Notes under the pieces: model-generated
What the model was told of the DNA's origin: nothing
The model's input: the letters and a program-made list of their open reading frames with translations, nothing else
The model's database searches: none
Translations under genes and position numbers: made by a program
NCBI GenBank assembly: GCA_023249255.1
Contig: JAHFCY010000002.1
Location: 3,845-41,935 of the forward strand
Origin: Candidatus Lindowiibacteriota bacterium
GTDB taxonomy: Bacteria; Lindowbacteria; 2-12-FULL-62-27
Reading direction: 5' to 3'
DNA: 38,091 nucleotides
Shown: one piece after another, positions 14,501 through 19,708 of the stretch
Position numbering within the stretch: position 1 is the first letter of the stretch
Layout of the letters: every line of letters begins with the position of its first letter

Positions 14501-16695
14501 TTGATGACAAGCCCCGTGTGGTTCGTCGAACTGATCCCGTAAAGCCCCCCGACGGTCTTCGCCCCCGGCGGGTCGATCACGGTGAGGGCCGAATCGACGC
14601 CGATGAGAATGGCGGTGTCCTTGTCGATCACAACCGTCTCCGAATACAGGCCGGCGTCGACAAAGATCGTGTCTCCGGGGTTGGCCACGCTTAGGGCTTT
14701 GGTGATCGTTCGATACGGCGCTGTCCGGCTGCCGTTTCCCGTCACATTGTCGCCCGTCGCGTATGTGTAGCTGTCGCTCGCCCGCGAACTGTCGTTCACA
14801 AAAAATCCGACGAAGGGAGGGGGCGTGTGGATTTTTAATATTTTCAGATTGTCGACAAATGCGTTTCTGTTGAGGTTGAGACCGCCAAGAGCATTCACCC
14901 GGAAAAAATCCTGATTGCCGATATGCAGATTCTGAACGGTGTCTTGGGTGGTATAGGTAGCGTCAAATATACTGAGTACGGCCTGGGGATGCGGGGTTTC
15001 ATTCGTGTTGGACGTCGGATAGTAGGTTGTGCATGTGTGTTCTCCGTCGCCCGTGTAGTGTATCTCTATCCCACGGGCGCCTTTAAATCCGACAAGAGTC
15101 CCGCAAGTACCGGCGCCGTCCTTCAACTCTTTTCTCACCCATGTGAATGAAGCGTCGAATGCACCGGTCACAATTCCCAACACGGTTTGAATTTGCCTGC
15201 CGTCGGCCTGCCGCCCGTCAACCCGATACATTTGCATTCTATCGGAAACTTCAGAGAACCCGCCGGACGAAGCACCCCCCGTAAAATCGATCTTGTACCC
15301 CGTGCCGTCCATAGCAGGTGTAATCTCATTTTGAGGATTAACGTTGTCGGCAAGCACGGACCCGGCCAACACTTGGTTCGAACTTCCGGCGTAAAACAGC
15401 CGAACGTCGTTGAAATAGCCAATGCGCGCGGCGCCGCCTGTCAGGCCGCAATTGACGTCCCAGTTGACGACCTCCTCTCCCTTGATGTCGAATTTGATTA
15501 GAGCCGCATCGTCTTCGGTCAACCCATACTGAACACGCGCGCCGAGATAACATCCGGGAATGTGTTGTGCGGAATTTTCCCGTTGTTGGAGTTGTACCCA
15601 CTTATTCGTCGCGTCGTAACTCGGGACACCTTGGTTGCTTCCAGGGGCGGCAAGCGTATAAATAGAGGTGTTTAGAATGCTGTTTACATCAAAGTGATCA
15701 TCGAGGAGTAGAACCGTATCGGTGGATGCCGGTGGCGGGGGAGGAGGTGGCTCAACCGCGGGTCCTTCGATCTGTTTGATGTTTATGTTGTCGAGAAACG
15801 CCTGCTGCTGTCCGCCTTGGCCGGACTTCCGCTGAAGGTCCTGGGCGCCGATGTTCAGGTATTTCGGCCCGGGGCTCGATGTATATGTGTTGTCAATCGC
15901 GGTCACGGCCGGCGAGCCGTTGAAGACGACGCCCGTGCAGGTGTGAACTCCGTCGGCGGTGTAGTGGATATGCACGGCCCGCGACCCGCTCAGGAACGTG
16001 CGGTTCTGACTCGGGATGAACTGCGACTTGACGAAGATGAAAGATTGTTGTCCCGAAGAAAAGGCGTTCGTGGTCGTTGCAAGCACGGTCTGTATTTGAG
16101 CCCCATCCACGTTCCGCCCGTCCACCCTGTAAATGCGCATGCTGCTGAACGGCTGCTCCGTGACGCTCGGGGGGTCTCCTCCGCCGTCTCCCACAAAGTC
16201 CACCTTGTACCCAGTTCCGTTTACCGCCGGCGTGATCGTGTTCGCCGGCGGGTCGCAGTTCTGGCAGTTTCCGCTGCGGATCGAGTTGCTCGACGCCGCG
16301 TAGAATACGCGCGCGTCGTTCGATATGCCATCGGTCGTGCTGAACGTGGAATTTTCTTTTCCGAACCAGTCCCACCTAGCCAGGAAGGCGTCGCCGCCGC
16401 CGAGCGTGTAGTCGAGTTTCACATTGAAGTAAGAGCCTGGGACATAGTTCGACAGGTCATCGTGGGTGAACACCACCTGGCCGTTGCTGAAGCCGGGCTC
16501 GAAGGCGTTGTCGCCGCGGCCAACGCCAAAAGGTGTGGGGGTCGTCTTGAAGTAGAGGTCGGCGTTCCCCGTGCTGTCGGTGTCGAACGTGTCGTTGAGG
16601 AGGAGGGTGTCTCCATAACTTGTGCGGGTGATTAATATCGCCAGACCGAGAGCATAGATGCCGACCCAGTCGACCCACGTTCGACCGGGTCTCAC
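1..16695 (-). CDS. giant secreted multidomain surface protein (beta-helix, FN3, tandem Ig-like), 3' end outside window
   Basis: One minus-strand frame stays open from 16695 to the left edge (5565 codons, no stop seen); I checked the frame at about eight points. The start is a GTG that overlaps the stop of the preceding gene (GTGA) and gives a good signal peptide: RPGR, then a hydrophobic stretch ending near residue 28. Order of parts: two DTFD/DHFD-type beta-sandwich-like segments (residues 30-620); a NosD/DUF1565-like right-handed beta-helix with many N-rich turns (about 629-879); FN3 (905-1005); two more sandwich-like segments; a second beta-helix (1494-1722); a second FN3 (1752-1855); mixed Ig/FN3-like domains to about 2715; then about 26 invasin/Big-like Ig domains of about 106 residues. 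These folds suggest a large adhesin, stalk or sheath protein at the cell surface. No catalytic site was recognised. The C-terminus, which would show how it is anchored, is missing. Confidence 0.88.
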   Translation of the reverse strand, partial: MRPGRTWVDWVGIYALGLAILITRTSYGDTLLLNDTFDTDSTGNADLYFKTTPTPFGVGRGDNAFEPGFSNGQVVFTHDDLSNYVPGSYFNVKLDYTLGGGDAFLARWDWFGKENSTFSTTDGISNDARVFYAASSNSIRSGNCQNCDPPANTITPAVNGTGYKVDFVGDGGGDPPSVTEQPFSSMRIYRVDGRNVDGAQIQTVLATTTNAFSSGQQSFIFVKSQFIPSQNRTFLSGSRAVHIHYTADGVHTCTGVVFNGSPAVTAIDNTYTSSPGPKYLNIGAQDLQRKSGQGGQQQAFLDNINIKQIEGPAVEPPPPPPPASTDTVLLLDDHFDVNSILNTSIYTLAAPGSNQGVPSYDATNKWVQLQQRENSAQHIPGCYLGARVQYGLTEDDAALIKFDIKGEEVVNWDVNCGLTGGAARIGYFNDVRLFYAGSSNQVLAGSVLADNVNPQNEITPAMDGTGYKIDFTGGASSGGFSEVSDRMQMYRVDGRQADGRQIQTVLGIVTGAFDASFTWVRKELKDGAGTCGTLVGFKGARGIEIHYTGDGEHTCTTYYPTSNTNETPHPQAVLSIFDATYTTQDTVQNLHIGNQDFFRVNALGGLNLNRNAFVDNLKILKIHTPPPFVGFFVNDSSRASDSYTYATGDNVTGNGSRTAPYRTITKALSVANPGDTIFVDAGLYSETVVIDKDTAILIGVDSALTVIDPPGAKTVGGLYGISSTNHTGLVIKNFNVIDAYDGIHFENVDWSVVANVDASFLGNNGIYLTGSENNVINQSMANSNTVQGIHLSSGSNGNLVEGNTANSNSAGIRVESSNANDIHQNDIASNGTGIWIPGTSSGNVIAKNNIVFNSTNNILNQSANVQSLIRNWWGTTDRSSIAAKFNDPASAFVPYRIGEVDTSSGADTTAPASPRNIGVLVQGTGVRLTWDTPTTDEEVGPLNDLVGYRIYRSIARDPSSRHPALADLGTGATSYMDTGNPGDTLYYWLTSYDTNANGRENESWFSDTIMAAIPVPQTETTTFVFREVFDTAEVINNADVFQKIGQVSVDNGSVLLTYSGATGSLLECTVPLMPVGEDTYVIDMGFLGGGSTLAVRMWMGYNLGPVGPQHPGGPFGTISSWPALEAVFSSTGQRVSGSRTGYVVEFVSQSNEIHFWRVDGGVNVLLSSTALGFNPLFFLRRLVIEQTGEGLHQITAEYDTGMPFSRQYAFYEGTYKPFGVKKGLQFFAGAFGSPGVILSQRGDTWVVYTKKGPPRPPEIPVPVIYQTTAVHRETWDTRVDPFPDAVQYKMGCADNITICTAQIVGGALRLSTGAKGSGGSRGSFIGNVTGRDINSNPPAVTWTDRDTMEVDISFLQMSFGITDLFQYHYAWDTFATDVFGTFPGQGYLMSVSNGGGGNISILRRDTGSVILASANTGGSVINRLERVKVTMGSEGVQSARVELSDTTILLEYFDDAVKQMRGYGYVQTGPSSQTSTTDTWVVVKQEAVPDNRVFWAGPIWYVNDTSTTGDRFTSELGNDTNVGSPSRPFRTIRRALEAVKSGEAISIDAGIYAETVVIETDRISVTGAGAGVTVIDPPGEQTTTGLYGILAANRTELTVKDLAVMGSNQGIRLEGVSASEMTGIAAIGNGQAGIDLAGGSNNNIVTNNVLRANGAGASIGIASFNTLKQNDISENDTGIWIFGASSGNAITKNNIFGNRVNNAFNESGDSQTLTRNWWGTTNEGEIATKFNDPVSAFLPYRLGEVDTRTDVDTTAPAAPSAVAADTSVGGQLRLTWQKPTLDEEGGALTGLAGFRIYRDTDPAQQDWKARSFIAEVTAADTEYVDTPVAAGVRLYYRLTAFDGAAFPNESFFTETIAALPQAAVSVVRPTILSPDSGALVSGNPVVEIAAAGIDTVQLMEGGAVLFAARVDTATMRAKFLLFPGLASGRRDVTARGFLASGEPTLSSDTVTWNVDATAPGPPVITSPLNVDTVPRPVIVGTAEAGSTVAIFVDLRKLDNAPFGAGRDGFMIGRGDSFVQRVRFTETVKNASSVQMRASATGMTLNAQYGLEIYEGETIANLRRIFVSPTLTDQIGAILNPASFPLSGVIFEAGKTYWFSFVLKGIGLTPTSAPFLSPDTIFSEGNGFLFAGAGSAAAGGDWQFRLADDKGFPIVLNGVPVQFESKAAIPFLLGEAVADPTGKFTLVSPVSLPDGPITFSARATDAVGNHSEFSAGAQDTIDGTAPAAPVITTPSDGTRSEDTTPLVAGSAEPGTRVEIFDGGTFLASTFADRSSGYFQVEVPQGSALGFDTHVISAEALDAVGNRSPPSNTVIYVVTDVTPPRISVLEPLPRTYSIRETTTIDVQTTDNLSGVDPASLRIVLADPFGDTPLANGQILVMEELGLGAFEFRASAADVAGNVDTASRQFTVADDVTPIADITQPTGAEPDFSDTVIEVRGTATDSFFLSYELRAFFEGPPDSAVGLFTATPTTAVVDGLLGSFDVGALEKNGTYRIELIVRDTSGNTASDVVRVGVDNPRPPSAPRNPYAASPTADSTPAFSWTNATDENKKDTLTYRLEIDTDPNFTVPRVFAGIPQQPVSTRFELPAVSALSDSIYFWRVRANDGTFDGPYSDTGRIRVKSTLPLIVITSPTFNQLISDTAGGPHITDVTGSITGPSVDTHFVQVSPTAAPSDVTTTDMGFDTVISGLIGLWGTAGFSSADYDIVVTAFDKTGDSSMAGVRVFLSKPSGIRVVSPSPPYEVRTNVPGDNIQFFAEIVDARGNALEGETLDAKLSPSGIGEGEITVTSPSLAPTFHTVTFQGATVAGTSEIGMHVMSTTIPRQAAETVTVTRKQGEIARIEISFPDLAGDPPPIKANGSDTTRILVRAFDDLGNPVPDVVIDLKVVPNGFGKILGAVAPPPPQLVTDTGGTARSVYFVQTFEEGTAQLSAEVVNKTSVSTAKSIKRVGVASRLFVDFRPDSPINPLKPQDSVMKADGSRGTIRIIATNSSRTPVPNTKIEVSVIPNIGTLADTILITDFLGKAATTIRADSVGFATIIARAPEDGNITGTKVLTFIPGAVAKVLVSFDPDTLLAVGNRDTATVTVRLLDSKNNPVPGANMFVTTETGAGLNFSPGVTATSNGAGEAKFVVGGQTKSGSGLFRAQVFGTNVAETVAYFVFPGPPSKLVINATPRTIKANGRDTSALAATLNDAFLNPIPFTPIAFDVLNDSGFISGGNFTDTIGVTDEMGRTALAFHAGTEPGTVPIEGRVTRAGDTDLTFQRTVFLAGNPDTIVLKVKPSVIVANGDSLAAVTATVYDRLATPVPGETVQFRVTSGRATPADTFGHTDVSGRATVFFRADTVAGNVTVFAQVQKFERVNDTIGFLKEPGPGVRMTATIDSTLMTAGGGEAGFIEVQIFDTFGNFADSEVVSLRVTGARSGVGPQLGRARVLGAPLTDAEGRFTASYEVGTKADTVRIIVEKISPFPALTDTLTVLVVPAKPEIIKIVGRAPLGLVADGVGTSAITARVTDTFGNAVGSERVVFDVLNQDGSFGSIVFTEPATSFEDGRVRATYLAGDSAAIVVIRATDVTDPADTFSDTAELFVYGKETLIHFTASPEPVILDKGDTSDLAIRITDKTSPTPIPKPLSAILMSVSGPGSVTTPALSADSAGAAQILYKADTRAGIATIRVTVTSDSPPTNAEFPIRLVSGNPASIEVFSDTGVVVSDGQDKLMVGGRLRDLFGNLVPGRMVRFSASSGSFTSEEAGPSDLNGEARTFYFPSIISGTVAISGVVVANPALSDTLIVTVVQSPPDSIDARAVPDTIQLLSARDTSLIEARVYDRQGLPIINRPMRFEIKEGTGTITAPATTDLSGVVRTVFKADTVAGDVEIRVFDGLGFSQVRGIAKLKILPGPVERILLSHDTPVRGNGLRSLTRILAEEADTFGNKVGVIDTINFTVAAGPAVFDNLQKTTAAGTNEFGEAGALLSIEGRDTSAIVRAQSVNKAAVFSDLEIRVKLPLDATFDFDVVADTNVMTAGQAESATLTVKVSDALGPFAGQAVAIRIMEASGDTRPGRPFGSFENGETTITIFTNVAGVARTGYFAGTLAGPVTFDATLPGLLDTDQTKKARVRVTAGPAAMVDLRIRTQTIDLKNAITLAYLEAEVTDRFGNDVLNKPVNFAVSTPGGGAVFPKKASSDFAGIATTLYSSSGADKSLDKAVVQACADTICDTIEIELPAGRVDHVILTIADRDLSVSGVGSGDETTPLDIQVLDRAGRGVPNEPVTVRVKYANTTARSNYNFNQPVGSILAAIIDSRPLNSGRKTVFVSDTEGRVRVPMTSGQFNRPLQIVAEAGPGDTKVINIRGGPPVRNFPFFHRNNLPAAGGPGVTVPGDARQSSLTLQVYDVYGNDLPEITGMVAIDTGPPDSGSLRDKNVFTGVAAFSEFFARLHGFEGVTVYTSGSDTGVVTVRSDVQGTPPQFASITIVDYFTEFVSKTKDPVRADGVDSTVIRVRYRRTTDGSPIADVPVFFALSTFVPTSRPDPFVASFDGNCNFQTTSILDFNEIFIAGSPPSTVTDAAGVAEARLTRTEPLRISFEWSAYQNLGLGGEGDGVFVRFFGPDDLQICQDNSPPVFRMNGTDTRIVSVVVLEQNKWGVPNTPIPGEQVQFEIVNGQGSFRVINAVTDTVGHAEFELTAGRGPEQFVRVRARIDTSAFPRAVGLAAEGIIPYTPDEPENLVISFDSNPVAANSLVKITVTSLDTFGIVRPGDTLSIVVERGSGEIVTTDTVTDLSGQVQAFYVGDLIAGKVVIRVDNLADTTGQTFETAVLVVLPGPPDHMKLSADTTVLVARSKDTTNLFAQVEDAVGNIIFSGSVSFTLSSIVGASGRLDSSVSAILSEGFARNIYTASDTIGVSTVTAFSSEDTAIDDFLDIDQVAGPPARLQLRSDTPALYADGRSVAFLTVNFLDTFGNPAGAPNRTVLFSVTSGSGEARGIETLTDTKGVATGFYRAGTDVGRAVISAVDAGAGTFRDTVSIELIAGPPRQIEVSADKIFVKANKKDTASISVRVSDEFGRTMKAVALAAEVVSGPGLVRVDTRAALAAEESARFVFASDSALGVATVRVTVAGSQPAISRAVDLVLTNDVASKLNVSAIPSEVVADGGSEVLLDAEALDAFDHPVPGDTIFFSILQGPGQIGQASAVTNFLGKAQSLYVSGTRTETVIVQFVDASPETDLVETAVIVLRPVEIMVTSEDPIVMRANRKDTTLLTAELRSAVDGNPVPGFPVTVAQLKGSGEFSPSEDVSDAGGEVQVDYKASLTPGDEIVEFSPKGAAPKPSDSVTVRLVDRAQRIQIFVPRTALKSDGKDSMAFAVTAFDKNGNGVPRELIQIDITPIAGGDGGRVDVRRKTTRSPTGSTAFTYFTGPDLGQFLLTAMDIEADTPLVDSLVLTIIEGDPATFDIAVSKRELKAVDVADKSIIEVSVRDALGHVIPNDFIQFSCDFRNALDNSPVLTSCFLSATNNVTDTNRPAVAEFYPDATSGTATIKIEDIEGSRVLLDTAVQIVVLPGEADRIDLLADPPRINGDGLDK
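11130..16610 (-). repeat. internal duplication in the giant gene: [sandwich-like pair + beta-helix + FN3] x2
   Basis: Unit 1 spans about 16610-13680 and unit 2 about 13650-11130. The match is clearest at the end of each beta-helix, where RNWWGTT and AxKFNDPxSAFxPYR and GEVDT recur, followed in both by DTTAPA and an FN3 domain with GxRIYR. The shared DNA stretch encoding the NWWGTT turn (near 14075 and 11545) is still nearly identical. Both helices open with a DUF1565-like SRxxPxRTIxxAL segment. Confidence 0.7.
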
Positions 16696-17060
16696 TTCCA
16701 GTTGATTCTCCCCTTATACTTCAGAACCTTCCTTGCATACTCAATAGCCTCTGTTACGGTGGCAAACGTGTCGTCGCCAGGGTCATGCCTCCACATGATC
16801 AGACTCGGTGTGTCGGACTCGATCCATCCCACAGCGCTGTCCGTCCCGTACGGCTGGATGAACGAGTAGGCGCGGACGATCCCCGTCGTGTCGGTGGTCA
16901 TATTGTTGTCGAGGACGATGCAGGGCAACCGCGTATTATCGTTCGGCACCGAATCGAACTCGTAGTGGCACTTGACGTATATAATGTCGGCCTGCGCCGA
17001 AATACCCATGCCCGCAATGCCCAAAACAACCAGCAACAAAACGGCTAAGGTTCGCTTCAT
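16692..17060 (-). CDS. small secreted protein with Cys pair (paralogue B)
   Basis: 122 residues. An N-terminal signal peptide (MKRTLAVLLLVVLGIAGMG, cleavage near SAQA-D) is followed by a mature domain of about 98 residues. It has two cysteines, in VKCHYEF and RLPCIV, and a C-terminal helix AIEYARKVLKYKGRINW. The next upstream gene encodes a protein with the same layout (signal peptide, K/QCxYxxxS...LPC/VPC, AIxYxRxVLxYxGxxN), so the two are paralogues. A GGAG lies 5-8 bases before the ATG. Its stop overlaps the GTG of the giant gene (GTGA), which suggests translational coupling. I do not recognise the family. A role as a periplasmic or surface partner of the giant protein is inferred from position only. 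Confidence 0.85.
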   Translation of the reverse strand: MKRTLAVLLLVVLGIAGMGISAQADIIYVKCHYEFDSVPNDNTRLPCIVLDNNMTTDTTGIVRAYSFIQPYGTDSAVGWIESDTPSLIMWRHDPGDDTFATVTEAIEYARKVLKYKGRINWK

Positions 17061-17070
17061 GGCTCCGCCC

Positions 17071-17418
17071 TCAAAACCTGTTCAAATTTCCGGCATACCT
17101 CAGCACCCGCCGGATGTAGTCGATCGCCACCAGCCGGTGCGGAAATTCCGAGATGTGGCTGGACGTCCTCAAAATCGCCATGCTGTCCGAAGTCGCCGTC
17201 ACCCGCACCACCGCCGTCTCGGCGCCCGGTGGAAACACCGCCACCCAGTTCTGCACAGAGGCAGTGCTGTGGATAAGAAAACACGGCACAAGCTGGCTGT
17301 CCGAGTTCAGGTGGTACTTGCACTGAAAATACGCCACATCCGACGACGCCGGGGCGGACCACGCATGGACGAAAAATGCCGCGGCAATCAGCGCCGGAAG
17401 GACAGATCGAAATTTCAT
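17071..17418 (-). CDS. small secreted protein with Cys pair (paralogue A)
   Basis: 115 residues from the ATG at 17418. A longer in-frame version to 17556 exists, but this ATG has an AAAGGAG ribosome site about 10 bases upstream and is followed directly by a signal peptide (MKFRSVLPALIAAAFFVHAWSA). The mature part has a cysteine pair (FQCKYH...LVPCF) and ends AIDYIRRVLRYAGNLNRF. It is a diverged copy of the next gene, which starts 10 bases after its stop, and it heads the three-gene unit leading into the giant protein. Function unknown; the two cysteines probably form a disulfide after export. Confidence 0.82.
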   Translation of the reverse strand: MKFRSVLPALIAAAFFVHAWSAPASSDVAYFQCKYHLNSDSQLVPCFLIHSTASVQNWVAVFPPGAETAVVRVTATSDSMAILRTSSHISEFPHRLVAIDYIRRVLRYAGNLNRF

Positions 17419-17646
17419 GTTCGACACGCTCCTTTCGTTGTCCTTGAATTTTGGAATGGGGAATGGAATTTCAGGGGGAAGGACGGACCAGACCGGTACG
17501 CACGGACTCCACCACCGCAGATTCTCTCTCCTGCTGCAAACGCCATCTTCAACCACCCCCGTATATAATATGGAAGAAGGACTGCGTTTAAGCCCCTGTT
17601 CGCCTCTTCAATCAATGCCTTACATCTTATTGGGTAACTTCAGCCC

Positions 17647-17675
17647 TTTAACCTTCTTGCCCCTCCCCATGTCAA
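17647..17675 (-). promoter_or_regulatory. possible sigma-70-type promoter for the secreted-protein/giant-protein unit
   Basis: The minus strand reads TTGACA (17675-17670), 17 bases, then GTTAAA (17652-17647). The -35 is perfect but the -10 matches only half of the consensus. It sits between the flagellin stop and the first small secreted gene, about 230 bases upstream of that start. Another A+T-rich stretch at about 17564-17574 (TATTATATAC) could instead serve as a -10. I see no clear terminator after flagellin, so read-through is also possible. Confidence 0.3.
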
Positions 17676-17699
17676 GCTGTATTTTTTGCTATGGGCCGC

Positions 17700-19217
17700 C
17701 TACCCAAGCAGCGTCAGCACGTTCTGCGGCCGCAGATTCGCCTGCGCCAGCATCGCGTTCGCCGCCTGCGACAATACCTGCGCCTTTGTGAACTCGATCA
17801 TCTCCGCCGCCATGTCGGTGTCGCGGATCCGGCTCTCCGCGCTTTGCATCCCCTCCGCAGCCACCAGCGCGAATTGGTACGCGTGGTCCAGGCGGTTCGA
17901 CTGCGCGCCCAACTTCGCGCGCATCCGCGATACGCGATTGATGCCGTCGTCAATTTTTCCGATCGCCGACTCCGCCTTCGCCTGCGTCAACACCGACACG
18001 TCGTACACGTGAAGATTGCCGGCGCGAACGTCCGCCGGCAAGTCCAGCATGATCAGTCCGTTCTTGTTCGCCGACGCCTGGATGGAAATCGGATCCTCCC
18101 GGTCCCCCGCCTTGTCGATGATGTCCTGCGCGATCTTCGGCATGATGTCGGTTTGATACGCCGCAACCGATTGGTTGGAATTTATGACGCCCAAATCGTT
18201 GTCCACGACCAACGCGTCGTATGCCGCAATGGTCCCAGGAACCAAATCGTTGGTAAGAACGTAGGTCGTCACGGTGTCGTCCGTTTTGCCGTCCACATTT
18301 GGATCCAACAGGATATTTCTGGCGGCGGCCTCTCCGTTTGCATTTGTGTTCGGCGGACCCGGCGGCGCGCCGCTGGCCAAATTGTCAATTTCAGTTCCGA
18401 CGGGGTCGTCGTTTTCGGGAGCATAGAGTAGGAAACGTTTCGCATCCGAAGCATAACTGGGGATGCCTCCGTTCATCGTGCCGACAAAGGGCGTATAAAC
18501 ATTGAATAAATTTGCTATGGCATTATAGCCCGGAGAAAAGTCAAAATCGACGGCAACAGCATTGAGCGCCGCTTGAAAGGCTGTGATGTTGTTCGTAAAA
18601 TCGAGTACCTTTCTTGTGTCTTCAGGAACAGACCCATCGCCCACCGTGACCAACGACAAGCGAAAATCAATATTTGCCTTTTTGAGCGCGTCCGTCAATG
18701 TTGTGAGACTGGCCTGTAACCCCGCAAGCGCAGGTGTCGTAACCGCGCTCCCCGTATCTATTCCAAAAACAATATCCGCCTTCGTGTTTTTCGGACCCAG
18801 GATTTTCTTCTCGTTGAACTCCACTGACGTGGACATTCGGTCCAGTTCGTTGATGAGCTGGTCCACCTCAAGCTGAATCAGCGACCGGTCCGAGTCCGAA
18901 TACACGCCGTTCGCCGCCTGCACCGCCAGTTCCCTCATCCTCTGCAGGATGTCGTGAACGGTCTGCAGCGCCGACTCCGCCGTCTGCACCATCGACTGAC
19001 CGTCCTGGATGTTGCGCGCGGCCACCTGATAACCCCGCACCTGCGTGCGCAGTTTCTCCGACACGGCCAGCCCCGCCGCGTCGTCCGAGGCGCGGTTGAT
19101 TCGATAGCCGCTCGACAGCCGCTCCAATGCCTTCGTCAGCGTCCCGTTATTCAACGTCGCTTGCCGGTGCGCAAACATCGCGCTGATGTTATGCCGCACG
19201 TTGAAAATCTCAGACAT
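17700..19217 (-). CDS. fliC: flagellin
   Basis: 505 residues. The N-terminal D0/D1 helices are canonical (IFNVRHNISAMFAHRQ, LERLSSGYRINRASDDAAGLAVSEKLR, then NIQDGQSMVQTAESALQ), as is the C-terminal D1/D0 part (SAESRIRDTDMAAEMIEFTKAQVL... QANLRPQNVLTLLG). The middle (about 150-400) is a variable D2/D3 insert with no obvious relatives, rich in acidic and small residues. The product is exported by the flagellar type III apparatus and forms the filament. No other flagellar gene lies in the window. Only a weak GGTGA-type ribosome site precedes the ATG, and I found no sigma-28 (TAAA-N15-GCCGATAA) promoter upstream. The symbol fliC is used in the general sense (hag in some groups). Confidence 0.95.
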   Translation of the reverse strand: MSEIFNVRHNISAMFAHRQATLNNGTLTKALERLSSGYRINRASDDAAGLAVSEKLRTQVRGYQVAARNIQDGQSMVQTAESALQTVHDILQRMRELAVQAANGVYSDSDRSLIQLEVDQLINELDRMSTSVEFNEKKILGPKNTKADIVFGIDTGSAVTTPALAGLQASLTTLTDALKKANIDFRLSLVTVGDGSVPEDTRKVLDFTNNITAFQAALNAVAVDFDFSPGYNAIANLFNVYTPFVGTMNGGIPSYASDAKRFLLYAPENDDPVGTEIDNLASGAPPGPPNTNANGEAAARNILLDPNVDGKTDDTVTTYVLTNDLVPGTIAAYDALVVDNDLGVINSNQSVAAYQTDIMPKIAQDIIDKAGDREDPISIQASANKNGLIMLDLPADVRAGNLHVYDVSVLTQAKAESAIGKIDDGINRVSRMRAKLGAQSNRLDHAYQFALVAAEGMQSAESRIRDTDMAAEMIEFTKAQVLSQAANAMLAQANLRPQNVLTLLG

Positions 19218-19463
19218 GATCGATCACCAGATCGTTTCCGCCTTTCCTCTTCTTCACCTCGCACACACCCCCCTCCGCATAGACATACACCTACACCCTC
19301 CCCCTCCAGACGGACGAACACGCACCGCTCGCCTGTCCTTCTTTTTGAGGGTGCAAATGATCCACAACCGCCGGCAGGTCGAACTCTGCCCTGTTCGCTT
19401 GTGGATCCGATATGAACCGTTCGTACCCTTCCTCAAACGGCGCGTCCTGCACCGCTTCGGGTA

Positions 19464-19483
19464 CGATGACATCCATGTCATCG
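19464..19483. promoter_or_regulatory. perfect 20-bp inverted repeat, possible operator
   Basis: CGATGACAT-CC-ATGTCATCG: both 9-base arms match perfectly around a 2-base spacer, a typical dimeric repressor/activator footprint. It lies about 250 bases upstream of the flagellin start and about 365 upstream of the FG-GAP gene. Confidence 0.45.
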
Positions 19484-19579
19484 AAAGCGCTTGAAACCGC
19501 CGCTTTCGCCGGTAACTTTTTGGCCCGGCGGAGCTTAAAAAAGCGCCACCGCCGCCTGCGGACAGAACGTCCCTGTCCG
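19482..19579. other. cluster of hairpins in the intergenic region
   Basis: Three separate stems: CGAAAGCG/CGCTTTCG (19482-19508, perfect 8 bp), GCCGG/CCGGC around a T-rich loop (from 19507), and CGGACAG/CTGTCCG (19559-19579, perfect 7 bp, 7-base loop). Either strand could be transcribed. It could be part of a long 5' leader of flagellin, a terminator complex or a small RNA. None of the stems has a proper T-tract directly after it. Confidence 0.4.
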
Positions 19580-19658
19580 TAACGGCTCCACTGGCAACAA
19601 AGGATGGAATGGTGATGAAAGGGATGGAAAAAAAGTCAGTCCATATGGCGGATCAGGT

Positions 19659-19708
19659 TGTGAATCCCTTCACACTCATTCAGCCTTCCTTGGCCTATAG
19701 ATAGATCC
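19659..19708 (+). promoter_or_regulatory. CRP/FNR-family site with class II-like promoter spacing
   Basis: TGTGA-ATCCCT-TCACA (19659-19674) matches the CRP consensus TGTGA-N6-TCACA exactly. A TATAGA box at 19696-19701 would start transcription near 19708, putting the site centre at about -41.5, the geometry of class II activation. There is no good -35 box, which fits activator dependence. It would drive the FG-GAP gene with a leader of about 140 bases. The start point is inferred from the box, so the -41.5 fit is partly by construction. Confidence 0.45.

Noticed and set aside
197-15501. Many plus-strand frames of 60-290 codons across the left 15 kb
   Set aside because: All lie opposite one continuous minus-strand frame with recognisable domains; their products are Arg/Pro/Ser-rich and domain-free.
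19291-19476. 61-codon minus-strand frame (MDVIVPEAVQDAPFEEGYER...) upstream of flagellin
   Set aside because: Composition is fairly protein-like, but there is no ribosome site and it overlaps the palindrome; left out as unproven.
19535-19550. Possible sigma-54 promoter (GG...GC) upstream of flagellin
   Set aside because: GG and GC are 11 bases apart instead of the required 10 and the flanks do not match.
19480-19640. c-di-GMP or cobalamin riboswitch
   Set aside because: Stems are present but none of the conserved core words of these riboswitches were found on either strand.
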